Shown piece after piece: positions 16,525-23,868 of a stretch of DNA of 64,000 nt. The notes beneath the pieces are model-generated. The model was not told where the DNA came from. It saw nothing but the letters and a program-made list of their open reading frames with translations, and searched no databases. The DNA is taken from IMG/VR virus record IMGVR_UViG_3300042691_043547, positions 1-64,000 of that record, one strand, 5' to 3'. The position numbers were made by a program, and so were the translations under genes. The DNA is from a virus. Every line of letters begins with the position of its first letter. The first letter of the stretch is position 1.

Positions 16525-17263
16525 CCGGGTTTCGGTGGTTATAGCCAACCACAACTACGGTCACTTCCTGCCGGAAGCCATCGATTCGGCCGTCGCCGAA
16601 AAGCCGGGTCGCATCGTCATTGTTGACGATGGATCAACTGATGACTCGGTGAGCGTTGTTTTTCGCAAGCTGTCTGACGCAGCCGAGGAGGATCATGCCG
16701 GCGTGCCCTCGCTGGTCGGACATATCGACGGCGTGCAAATCCGCTTGTTTTCAGCGCATGAGTCGCGTGGACCTGCCGCTGCCCGCAACTGGGGGATGCG
16801 TGTCGCCTGGGATCAGACAGATTACTTTGCCGTTCTTGATGCCGACGACAGGTTCCTGAGAGGCAGGCTCACGGCCTGCGTCGAATTGCTGGAAAAGTAC
16901 GGGGAGTCAGCCGGTGCGGTTTATACGGATTATTACCATGTGCGCAATGGTGTTCATTTTCGTCACTGCAAAAAGTCGTTCGTAAAACGCGAACTTGCTT
17001 TTGACAACATGGTCCACTCGGCCTGTGTCATCCGGAAATCCGTGCTGGATGAAACCGGCCTGTATGACGAATCCATGCCGCCAGCCGAAGACTACGAGTT
17101 GTGGATGAGGATCGCCAAGAACCGAGTCATCCTACATTTGCCAGAGGCAATGATGGATGTGAACGAGGGAGAATACCAGCTTTCGCGTCGGACCAAGTCT
17201 GACTTTTACGCCAAGCAACTACAAACTCTCAGGGAGCGACATTGTCAGAGCTTGTTGTCGTAA
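16514..17263 (+). CDS. GT2 family glycosyltransferase (GT-A fold)
   Basis: The 249-residue protein has the classic GT2 N-terminus VSVVIANHNYGHFLPEAIDS. The nucleotide-binding IVIVDDGSTDDS (about residues 34-45) and the metal-binding acidic motif in FAVLDADDRFL (about 103-113) follow. Later PPAEDYELWMRI supplies the usual ED catalytic region. GT2 enzymes invert the sugar linkage and use UDP-, GDP- or dTDP-sugars. It is about the minimal size for a soluble GT2 domain and has no membrane segments. It overlaps its neighbours by 11 and 22 bases. Confidence 0.88.
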   Translation: MSLDRVSVVIANHNYGHFLPEAIDSAVAEKPGRIVIVDDGSTDDSVSVVFRKLSDAAEEDHAGVPSLVGHIDGVQIRLFSAHESRGPAAARNWGMRVAWDQTDYFAVLDADDRFLRGRLTACVELLEKYGESAGAVYTDYYHVRNGVHFRHCKKSFVKRELAFDNMVHSACVIRKSVLDETGLYDESMPPAEDYELWMRIAKNRVILHLPEAMMDVNEGEYQLSRRTKSDFYAKQLQTLRERHCQSLLS

Positions 17264-17946
17264 TATCAGCCGCTGGCGCCGGTCGGCGCATGAAGGCCAG
17301 GGGGCCTAAGGCCCTCATTGACATCGGCGGTGGCGAAACCGTGCTGAGCAGGCAGTTGGCGCTGGCAAGAAAAGCCATGCCAAACGCCGAATTGGTCGTG
17401 GTGGTCGGCTACCAGAAAGAAAAGGTGGTCAAGACCCTGCCGAAGGATGTTCGCTGGGTGGACAATACCGACCACGAGCAAACCAATGTGGCCCGTTCCC
17501 TGCTGATGGGCATGTCCGAATGCCAGGCGCGCCGGGCGGTGCTGATGTGCGGCGACCTAGTCTTCGGCCCTGATTTTCTGTCGAGCATGCCGGATGATGG
17601 CTCGGCTGCCGTGATTGACGAGAACCACAACCATCGCTCCTCGGAAGTCGGCTGCAACATCGATCAGGGCCGCATCTGCCATTTCAGCTACGGCGTCTGG
17701 CCAAAATGGGGGCAGGCCGTGATCCTCGGCGACAAGGAGCTTGAGCTTTACCGACGGATCGCCTCCAGAGACCAATGCGCACGCTGGTTCGCCTACGAGG
17801 TGCTGAACGCCGTCATTGATGCTGGGGGCGTGATTTCACCGACCTACCCCAAGAAATCCTATCTGGTCGAAATCGACAGCACCCAGGACATCGACAGGGC
17901 GAAGAGCATGGTTAGTAAATTGCGTCGGAAGGGAGTGGTTGCATGA
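17242..17946 (+). CDS. Sugar-phosphate nucleotidyltransferase (MobA/GlmU-like)
   Basis: The 234-residue protein begins LVVVISAAGAGRRMKARGPKAL, the GxGxRM ... K signature of nucleotidyltransferases that make NDP-sugars. It also has VVVVGYQKEKV and a metal-binding region MCGDLVFGPDFL. Such enzymes activate sugar or polyol phosphates with CTP, UTP or GTP. In this island it could supply the activated donor for the neighbouring glycosyltransferases. Translation starts at TTG 17242, with AGGGAG upstream, inside the end of the GT2 gene. It overlaps the following gene by four bases. The nucleotide and sugar used cannot be told. Confidence 0.85.
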   Translation: MSELVVVISAAGAGRRMKARGPKALIDIGGGETVLSRQLALARKAMPNAELVVVVGYQKEKVVKTLPKDVRWVDNTDHEQTNVARSLLMGMSECQARRAVLMCGDLVFGPDFLSSMPDDGSAAVIDENHNHRSSEVGCNIDQGRICHFSYGVWPKWGQAVILGDKELELYRRIASRDQCARWFAYEVLNAVIDAGGVISPTYPKKSYLVEIDSTQDIDRAKSMVSKLRRKGVVA

Positions 17947-18737
17947 ATGTCCTGATTGTCAACGACGACAACGGTGTTGGCAGCGGCGCCTTGGCCCATG
18001 GATTTGCCGCACTCAAGCATGATGTCGCCATGTGGTCTCCGGAAAAGATGCCGGCCTACCAGGCTTTCGACAGACAAAAGCCCGATCTCTTTATCGGGCC
18101 GACCTCCTCCTACACTCCAGCCGTGCAGCGGTCGGTTGGGAAAAGCCGGCTGGCCCTCTGGCAGGACGAGAGCACATTCTTCCAAGAAACGCCCGCAAAT
18201 GTGTTTCTTTTTTCCGTCAGCGAGGAAAACGGCGACCTGCCCTACATCCCGTGGCCCTACCTGCCACTGGCCGAGACCCCCTATCGGGACGAGATGGCCA
18301 CAGACATCCTGTTCCTTGACGAGTACCGTCCCGGGTTCGATGCTTTTTTCATGCCTCTCTTTGAGAAAGAAGGGGTTGTGGCCAGGATTCACAGCAAAAA
18401 ACCTTGGCCCGTACCCTATTATGCTGGCACTCTTGACCAGCGCGAGAGAACCGTCGCCATCGCTTCCACCATCGTTTGCCCAATGTATGCCGACGAGTCC
18501 AGAGACATCCGCAAGATGTACGAAATCGTCAGAGCCGGGGCGGTGCCCATGGCGGTGGGCGACGATAAACTGCTTCCCTACGGTGGCAAGCCAGACGGCT
18601 ACATCGAACTGATGCTTGAGATCATCCACGATCGCGGTTCCAAGGAAAGAATCAACAGCTATCTCGTCGACCTGTTCTCGATGAACAATCCTGTTGACAC
18701 GGCGGAAACCCTCCTGAGGACAATGGTCACATGCTGA
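17943..18737 (+). CDS. Probable GT-B-like glycosyltransferase
   Basis: The 264-residue protein starts NVLIVNDDNGVGSGALAHGF, a Rossmann-type start. Its C-terminal half shows YADESRDIRKMYEIVRAGAV followed by PMAVGDD and a closing helical YLVDLFSMNNPVDTAETLL. These resemble the donor domain of small GT-B sugar transferases, in which a glutamate in such an EIVRAGAVPM helix contacts the nucleotide. The classic E-x7-E is only half present. Position between the nucleotidyltransferase and other sugar genes, with ATGA overlap at 17943, supports a glycan role. Confidence 0.6.
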   Translation: MNVLIVNDDNGVGSGALAHGFAALKHDVAMWSPEKMPAYQAFDRQKPDLFIGPTSSYTPAVQRSVGKSRLALWQDESTFFQETPANVFLFSVSEENGDLPYIPWPYLPLAETPYRDEMATDILFLDEYRPGFDAFFMPLFEKEGVVARIHSKKPWPVPYYAGTLDQRERTVAIASTIVCPMYADESRDIRKMYEIVRAGAVPMAVGDDKLLPYGGKPDGYIELMLEIIHDRGSKERINSYLVDLFSMNNPVDTAETLLRTMVTC

Positions 18738-19354
18738 GCCTTATTCTTGACAAGCCGCACAATCTAGATGTGTTGTGCCGCTGCCTGTCCATGGTTGCCG
18801 CCTACCGCCCGTCCCCTGAGACCGAAGTGATCGTGCCTTGGGACGGTCTGCCCAGGGATATCCTGCCGATCCTGAAGGCGTTCAGCTCACGCTTTTTCTG
18901 GAAGCTAGGCCTGTGCCCGCAGGATTACGCCGGGTACCTTGCTGTCGCACACCTGGCCAAATCCGAGCGGCCCGTGTTCATGAGTCATCGCCTGCTGATA
19001 ACGGGTGAGGCCTTGTCTGTCCTAGAGGCATCCGAGACCGGCAGGGCTTGCGTCTACAGGACGGATGGCATGCTGTTGGAGTACGACCCGTACAGCTACT
19101 GGTTCCCGGAGGGGTATCGGCAAAACTGCCTGAGAATGCCGCACCAGACACCGGAAGTGCAGGCCGATCAAAACCCATACTGCGTGATCGGAGCCGGTTC
19201 GGCAACCGCGGTGGCTGAGCTTCCTTTTGTCGACGCCCAGGTGTTCCTGATGGAGGGACCGCCGGTATCGGTCGGGCAGCCTGTGCCCGGAGAGATTCCC
19301 TTCCTGTCCAGCACCGACACCCCGTGTTTCCCGCCCGATGCAGATCGAGTTTGA
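18731..19354 (+). CDS. Hypothetical protein of the sugar island
   Basis: No family is recognised in this 207-residue protein. It opens with a hydrophobic strand LSLILDKPHNLDVLCRCLSM and contains ETEVIVPWDG and RPVFMSHRLLITGEALSVLE. The alternating strand-helix order resembles a cut-down GT-A domain, in which the last piece would match the acceptor side. It has no transmembrane segment or signal peptide. It overlaps the upstream gene by seven bases and the downstream GNAT-like gene by 17, so it is part of the same operon. Its function is left open. Confidence 0.6.
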   Translation: MLSLILDKPHNLDVLCRCLSMVAAYRPSPETEVIVPWDGLPRDILPILKAFSSRFFWKLGLCPQDYAGYLAVAHLAKSERPVFMSHRLLITGEALSVLEASETGRACVYRTDGMLLEYDPYSYWFPEGYRQNCLRMPHQTPEVQADQNPYCVIGAGSATAVAELPFVDAQVFLMEGPPVSVGQPVPGEIPFLSSTDTPCFPPDADRV

Positions 19355-20027
19355 CCACATCGAGGGCTGGGGCAAGATCACCCAGCACGACCTGATCCAC
19401 TCCCCCTGCTGGGTCATCCGGGAGGAAGAGTCACACGATCAGATGCTGGAGATGGGATTCCTGCCCTGGGCCGGCAAGTGGTTCCCGGCACGCTCGGTTC
19501 GCTACGATCTGGAACGGATGACCTTCGGGCGCACAGTCGAAAAGAGTTTCCGCAAGGCCCTCAAGACCGCCAGCTGGCACGAGGAGAGGCCCGATATGGA
19601 CGCTTACGAGCGGATCGTGGCTAGTTATCTCGTCCGGCACCAGTTCGCCAGCGGGCATGTCTTTGAGGAGTTGGCGGCCAACCGGGAGTTTTCCTGGCTG
19701 ACCTACAGGGTGGACGGCAGCGCGGTCGCCTTTCTGGCCTACCTGAGTTATCCCCGCTCCTTTGTCGGCGTGCAGTTCGCCTGGGACTATGGCGACCCCA
19801 AGCTCTCCCTCGGCTCGGTTAGTACCTATGTCGAGGCCATGCTGGCCCGGTCAAACGGCTGTCGCTGGTACTACGTCATGGGAGGCTATGAGAATGCCAG
19901 CATCTACAAGGCACGCCACGAAGGTTTTGAGTTCTGGACCGGCAAGGAATGGTCGAAAGACACAGACCTCTACATCCAACTCTGTGAGCGAGACTCGAGG
20001 ATCACATACGAAAATGTTTGTTCTTGA
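19338..20027 (+). CDS. GNAT protein resembling aminoacyl-tRNA-protein transferases (Ate/Bpt-like)
   Basis: The 229-residue protein has a C-terminal half strongly reminiscent of arginyl/leucyl-tRNA-protein transferases. Those enzymes carry a FDP ... SLG ... S ... E ... A ... YLG-type run. Here the run is FAWDYGDPKLSLGSVSTYVE (about residues 150-169), then CRWYYVMGGY, then YKARHEGFEFW (about 190-200). The N-terminal half has a FLPWAGKWFPARSVRYDLER segment like the substrate-binding part. Known family members move an amino acid from tRNA to a protein N-terminus. Here the neighbours are glycosyltransferases, so an amino acid or acyl group added to a glycan is equally possible. Confidence 0.7.
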   Translation: MQIEFDHIEGWGKITQHDLIHSPCWVIREEESHDQMLEMGFLPWAGKWFPARSVRYDLERMTFGRTVEKSFRKALKTASWHEERPDMDAYERIVASYLVRHQFASGHVFEELAANREFSWLTYRVDGSAVAFLAYLSYPRSFVGVQFAWDYGDPKLSLGSVSTYVEAMLARSNGCRWYYVMGGYENASIYKARHEGFEFWTGKEWSKDTDLYIQLCERDSRITYENVCS

Positions 20028-20220
20028 GCCAAAGCAATCGCTGGAAGTGGAAACTCCCAAAGGCAAGGGGCGGGTTTGGCTCGTCACCGACTACGGGCCG
20101 GAAACGGAGAAGCTGTTTGCGGTCATCCTTTACGAATCGGGTGAAATCTGGGAGTTCACCAACAAGGATGTCAAGGCCACAAAAAACCTGACCATGGGGC
20201 GGGGGAGCTGGTCGAAATGA
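20014..20220 (+). CDS. Small SH3-like hypothetical protein
   Basis: ATG 20014 begins inside the end of the GNAT-like gene and gives 68 residues (FVLEPKQSLEVETPKGKGRV ...). The stretch VWLVTDYGPETEKLFAVILY followed by SGEIWEFTNKDVKATKNL reads as five or six beta strands, like a small SH3-type barrel found in many phage and bacterial proteins. No catalytic residues are visible. The stop overlaps the next start by four bases (ATGA). A longer open frame from 19762 is a shadow of the GNAT-like gene. Confidence 0.6.
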   Translation: MFVLEPKQSLEVETPKGKGRVWLVTDYGPETEKLFAVILYESGEIWEFTNKDVKATKNLTMGRGSWSK

Positions 20221-20951
20221 GAATCGCATTTGCGCCCTACATACTGACCTTGGTCGGCACCGATCAATGCGGAACCGTCGACGGCGAAATCCATACCATC
20301 AAGGTGGCCTTGCGATCCGGCGTCTGGGCCGTCCGTCACAAGGAGCGGGTCCAATGCTTTCAGGATTTCCCGGACGCCCATCTCAGCCAGGATCTGTCCT
20401 GCAACCTGTCCACCAAAATCTTGCAGGATGACAGCTGGTATCCGGGTAAGGTGGACATATCGGAGAGCATCGACGAGATATGCGCTCGTGCCGGAGGCCT
20501 TGTGTCGCTGGCTAAGGACAGCATCGGTGTCAATGGCCCGTTCGTGTTGCCGTTCGGCGAGGGCCTGGAGAAAAACGGCATCCTGCTCCGGGTTGACGGG
20601 AATTCGACCAACTGGCAAAAGCCGATTGAACCCAGGCACGCCACCAGCCTGACCATCATGGCTGGGATGCTGGTCAAGAACATGGCCGCTGGCGATTGGG
20701 AAAAAGCCGGGGATGTGCTGGAGCAGTCCTGGAAGCTCGTCCGGGAGGAGGCACCGGCAGAGATTATCCGCGCCTACGCCGACGCCAGGATGAACGGGGC
20801 GTGGGGGTGTGTCTGGTGCGGAGACAACACATTGTTCTGTCTGGCTTCTCCAGAATGGCACGGTTCGATCTCCGGCATAGTCGGGGTGGAAAAACTGCCG
20901 TTCCAAATCAGCTATCAGGGGGCGGGTCTGAGGGCTGCGCTGAAGCCATGA
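20217..20951 (+). CDS. GHMP-kinase-like protein without the glycine-rich loop
   Basis: The 244-residue protein looks like a shortened GHMP sugar kinase of the heptose-7-phosphate kinase type. Its start RIAFAPYILTLVGTDQCGTV resembles the family N-terminus (R-I-xx-A ... GTD). Its end GAWGCVWCGDNT ... LPFQISYQGAGL resembles the C-terminal GGK ... PF ... GA region. The middle, which should hold the ATP-binding PxxxGLGSSS loop, is missing or unrecognisable. It may be inactive or bind a sugar phosphate without phosphorylating it. It overlaps the genes on both sides by four bases. Confidence 0.55.
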   Translation: MRIAFAPYILTLVGTDQCGTVDGEIHTIKVALRSGVWAVRHKERVQCFQDFPDAHLSQDLSCNLSTKILQDDSWYPGKVDISESIDEICARAGGLVSLAKDSIGVNGPFVLPFGEGLEKNGILLRVDGNSTNWQKPIEPRHATSLTIMAGMLVKNMAAGDWEKAGDVLEQSWKLVREEAPAEIIRAYADARMNGAWGCVWCGDNTLFCLASPEWHGSISGIVGVEKLPFQISYQGAGLRAALKP

Positions 20952-21400
20952 GAGTCCAATTCCTCGTCCCGACACTGGCGTCTTCGCATCAGGCACTAGC
21001 CCTTGTCCATTGTGGCAACGAGCTTGTTCGGAAAGGTCACGAGGTGCATGTCTTTGTGGAAGACAAGGGGGCGCCCCCTTCCAGACCCCACTTCCCCGTG
21101 TTTGATGCCGCCTATGCGTACACGCAACCGGGTCCGCTGATCGTCACGACGCTCTCAAGCCTGGCTTTGGCCGTGAACTCGCCGATCAAACGGGATGTCT
21201 GGTTCTACGCCTGGGATATGGAGTGGCTGAATGGCCAAGCCTTCGCTTGGCGAGACCTGCATCCGATGTATACTGCCGTTCCCCTGATTGCAAGATCGGA
21301 TCATCACAGACGCATCCTACAGAACACTTGGGGAAAAAACGTGAGCCATATTGTCGAAGATTTCAGCGCAGATCAGATTGAGAGGCTGTTATGTCCATGA
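20948..21400 (+). CDS. Short glycosyltransferase-like protein (GT-B N-terminal half only)
   Basis: ATG 20948, overlapping the previous stop, gives 150 residues: RVQFLVPTLASSHQALALVH, then a CGNELVRKGHEVHVFVED segment. This is a typical first Rossmann unit of GT-B enzymes. The protein ends after about one domain and has no E-x7-E half, so it is either a truncated glycosyltransferase or a single-domain relative. It ends 10 bases into the next gene. A frame running back to 20696 is a shadow of the GHMP-like gene. Confidence 0.55.
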   Translation: MRVQFLVPTLASSHQALALVHCGNELVRKGHEVHVFVEDKGAPPSRPHFPVFDAAYAYTQPGPLIVTTLSSLALAVNSPIKRDVWFYAWDMEWLNGQAFAWRDLHPMYTAVPLIARSDHHRRILQNTWGKNVSHIVEDFSADQIERLLCP

Positions 21401-22173
21401 CCTACGAGTATCTTGTCGAGGAGTACGTCAACAAACAGAGGTCGACCCACGAGATTGCCGAGGAGCTTGGGACCTATCCCAACCGTGTCCGCCGGGCACT
21501 GAACAAGTTCGGCATCCCCGTCCGCAGTCGCTCCGAGGCCCAGCTGGTCGCTCTGGAGCAGGGCCGGCAGGAACATCCCACCAGAGGCAAGAAACTGTCC
21601 CCCGAACGCAAAGTCCAGATCGGCGAGAGGATGGCCGAGCAGTGGGGATCGATGTCCGACGAGGAACGGAAGCGTCGTTCGGAAATTTCCAAGAAACAAT
21701 GGGAGACCATGGACGAGGGGCGAAGGGAATCGTTGCAGAAGAAAGCCCTGGACGCTGTGCGTGTCGCCGCCGATACCGGCAGTCGCCTAGAAAAATACCT
21801 GATCCGCGGCCTGACTCAAGCCAAGTATCCGGTGGATTTCCATGTCCAATTGGACCGCCAGCATATCGACATGGTTGTTGGCCGTAAAGTCGGTCAGTTT
21901 AAGGGGATAGCGATCGAAGTCAACGGTCCTTCCCACTACAAACCGATCTGGGGCGACGATTATTATGAAAAAAGAGCGGCCTCTGATGCGAAGAAGGTAG
22001 GGATGCTCGTCGGAAGTAACTTCCTAGTGATCATTATCAAAGACACCAAAGGAAGTCCTTCTGAAATTCGTATGAGAACTACTTTACAAAAGCTGTTGAG
22101 CATCATAGAATTGGCGAAGACCGACCCCGGGGTGGGGTCATATCACGAGATTGAGGTGGGTGTCGATGGCTAA
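21391..22173 (+). CDS. HTH endonuclease with NUMOD-like motifs (possible homing-type nuclease)
   Basis: The 260-residue protein starts with a helix-turn-helix-like segment STHEIAEELGTYPNRVRRAL (about residues 18-37). Next come short SPERKVQIGERMAEQW and DEERKRRSEISKKQW repeats like the NUMOD DNA-binding modules of phage homing endonucleases. Last is a nuclease-like domain LEKYLIRGL ... FHVQLDRQHIDMVVG ... IAIEVNGPSHY (about residues 131-190). The E/D ... EVNG pattern fits the VSR/DUF559-type PD-(D/E)XK fold. It might be a mobile endonuclease or a DNA repair enzyme. Composition shifts AT-rich near the end (about 21960-22110). Confidence 0.7.
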   Translation: MSMTYEYLVEEYVNKQRSTHEIAEELGTYPNRVRRALNKFGIPVRSRSEAQLVALEQGRQEHPTRGKKLSPERKVQIGERMAEQWGSMSDEERKRRSEISKKQWETMDEGRRESLQKKALDAVRVAADTGSRLEKYLIRGLTQAKYPVDFHVQLDRQHIDMVVGRKVGQFKGIAIEVNGPSHYKPIWGDDYYEKRAASDAKKVGMLVGSNFLVIIIKDTKGSPSEIRMRTTLQKLLSIIELAKTDPGVGSYHEIEVGVDG

Positions 22174-23023
22174 GAAGAAGCCTGTTTCCGTTGCGGATTT
22201 GGACGGCGAAAGTGTGCTGGACACGGTCTCACTTGACACCCCCGTGGTGGTTGAGGACGGCGTCCAGTTCAACAGCGATGTCCTGGTGACCCAGGTTGGC
22301 CAGGAAGTGGCAGTCGAACCCCAGCAGTTTGACGCCGATCTCTACAAAGAACATTGCCCGACTGATCCGGATTGGACGGAATATGTTCTGTCCAAGCTGT
22401 CCCCCGACGAGCTGTCTCCCGAAGGGCGTCCCACCTGCGACGGTCTGCGCCGGGTGGCCGAGCTGGTTCTGGGGCCGACTCTCAAGTCAACCGTGCGGAT
22501 TGTCCAGTCTCCCGCACCCGACAACGGCATGACGGCGGTGGCCGAGTTCAGCTACACCTACCACTCCATTCATACCGACCGCGAGGTCACCTTCACCGCT
22601 GCCGCCGATGTCAATTCCGGCAACACGGACGGGATGTTCTCCAAGTTCGCCACGGCGATGGCCGAAACCCGTGCCGAGGGTCGGGCTTTGCGCAAGGCCC
22701 TGCGTCTGCGTCGGGTGCTGACCGCCGAGGAGCCTTCAGCCCTGTTCCACGACGCCGATCTGTCCAATGGCGGCAAGTCAACGGAAATGCAGCATGCGTT
22801 CATCCAGACCCTGTGCAGCCGCAACGACATCAACATCGACGCCTATCTGGGGTCGTCCAAATCCTTCAAGTGGAACGGCAAGCTGGAGGATATCCCCCAC
22901 AAGAGCGCCACGCTCATCATTGCGCATCTGAACGAGCTTCAGAGGGACAGGAGTAAGGTCGACCCGAGATTCAAAGGGTACGATGCTGACTGGAAGAAGA
23001 ACGCCAACAAGACTACGGAGTAA
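22166..23023 (+). CDS. Putative recombination or ssDNA-annealing-associated phage protein
   Basis: ATG 22166 gives 285 residues. A central region EVTFTAAADVNSGNTD ... SKFATAMAETRAEGRALRKA (about residues 145-180) has the ETRA-RALR helix found in some phage single-strand annealing and ssDNA-binding proteins. A C-terminal part QHAFIQTLCSRNDINIDAYL resembles the small helical tails that follow such domains. The N-terminal 70 residues are acidic and probably flexible. A role in recombination is inference from this pattern and the adjacent nuclease and zinc-ribbon genes. No exact family can be named with certainty. Confidence 0.6.
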   Translation: MAKKKPVSVADLDGESVLDTVSLDTPVVVEDGVQFNSDVLVTQVGQEVAVEPQQFDADLYKEHCPTDPDWTEYVLSKLSPDELSPEGRPTCDGLRRVAELVLGPTLKSTVRIVQSPAPDNGMTAVAEFSYTYHSIHTDREVTFTAAADVNSGNTDGMFSKFATAMAETRAEGRALRKALRLRRVLTAEEPSALFHDADLSNGGKSTEMQHAFIQTLCSRNDINIDAYLGSSKSFKWNGKLEDIPHKSATLIIAHLNELQRDRSKVDPRFKGYDADWKKNANKTTE

Positions 23024-23025
23024 CC

Positions 23026-23391
23026 ATGAAAGCCCATATCCCAACCGCTCACGGCACGATTGAAATCGACGCCACCGATGTCAAGGAATTGTTCCGGCAA
23101 ATCGCCGCCACGCACGAGGTTTTTGGAGATCATCGTTGCGGTGCCTGCGGTGAGGATCGGATCGCCCCCCGTGTTCGCCGGGTGACCAAGGGCAAGGTCG
23201 AGTACGAGTATTTTGAGATTTGCTGCAACAATCCGAAATGCCGGGCCAAGCTGGCCTTTGGGCAGTACCAGGATGGTAGCGGCCTGTTCCCCGTCCGCAA
23301 GCTGGACAAAGACGGCCAGCCGGATCGGGAAAACGGCACCTACGGCCAGCACAATGGCTGGAGCCGGTACCGTGGGGAACAGAAAGACTAG
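23026..23391 (+). CDS. Zinc-ribbon protein, last gene of the plus-strand operon
   Basis: This 121-residue protein contains CGACGEDRIAPRVRR and later CCNNPKCRAKLAFGQ, a two-CXXC zinc ribbon of about 40 residues. An N-terminal helix DVKELFRQIAATHEVF and a polar tail flank it. Similar small zinc-ribbon proteins sit beside phage recombination genes. The start is ATG 23026, directly after the preceding stop. It is followed, 30 bases after its stop, by the strong terminator at 23421-23452. Confidence 0.7.
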   Translation: MKAHIPTAHGTIEIDATDVKELFRQIAATHEVFGDHRCGACGEDRIAPRVRRVTKGKVEYEYFEICCNNPKCRAKLAFGQYQDGSGLFPVRKLDKDGQPDRENGTYGQHNGWSRYRGEQKD

Positions 23392-23420
23392 GGAACCTTG
23401 GCGGGATTCCCTTGAAGGGG

Positions 23421-23452
23421 GCGGGGGGTGTGTTACCCCCCGCTCTTTTTTA
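23421..23452 (+). terminator. Rho-independent terminator ending the plus-strand operon
   Basis: A perfect 9-base-pair GC-rich stem (GCGGGGGGT paired with ACCCCCCGC, loop GTGTT) is followed by CTCTTTTTTATT. That is a textbook terminator for the plus strand. The minus strand has no matching T-run on its other side, so it probably acts in one direction. It marks the meeting point of the two large operons. Confidence 0.9.
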
Positions 23453-23635
23453 TTCTGCTGCTGGCGGGCTAGGAAGCTCGGTCTCGACCACCACCAGATC
23501 GATCGGGTGGGCGACGACCTGGAACGGCAAAAAGACCCGCGGGTCGATCAGGACGGACTGGTCTACCGTCGCCGTATACTCCGGGGTCGGAGATTCGAGG
23601 GCCGGTGTAATATCGATTTCTTCGGGGCCTGTCAT
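23450..23635 (-). CDS. Small hypothetical protein, last gene of the late operon
   Basis: The 61-residue protein reads TGPEEIDITPALESPTPEYT, then TVDQSVLIDPRVFLPFQVVA. It is acidic, proline-rich and without known motifs. It overlaps the gene before it by four bases (ATGA) and its stop touches the tail of the plus-strand terminator. Coding is supported only by this coupling, so it may be a minor product. Function is unknown. Confidence 0.5.
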   Translation of the reverse strand: MTGPEEIDITPALESPTPEYTATVDQSVLIDPRVFLPFQVVAHPIDLVVVETELPSPPAAE

Positions 23636-23868
23636 GGTTGAATCCTCGTTCGTTCATCAGTCACTTCACCTTTAATCGGCCCACCGGCTAGGGCGCCACG
23701 CAAGTTACGCATCAGGCCAGCAACCAGAGGGCCAATCTCGGGTTGATATCCGCCCCACTCACAGAAGGGCAGTCTTTCTTCGAGCGTCGACAGGAAAGCG
23801 TCTGCCGCTGCCCATCCCGCCATTTCCACGGCGTCTCGAATGTCCTTGGGGAAGTCTTCCAGTCGCAT
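23632..23868 (-). CDS. Small hypothetical protein
   Basis: The ATG at 23868 overlaps the stop of the glycosyltransferase gene (TGATG), giving 78 residues. The first half is helical (RLEDFPKDIRDAVEMAGWAA ...). The longer open frame reaching 23958 lies within the glycosyltransferase gene and is not used. The end overlaps the 61-residue gene by four bases. No family is recognised; it could be a helper of the neighbouring glycosyltransferase. Confidence 0.6.
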   Translation of the reverse strand: MRLEDFPKDIRDAVEMAGWAAADAFLSTLEERLPFCEWGGYQPEIGPLVAGLMRNLRGALAGGPIKGEVTDERTRIQP

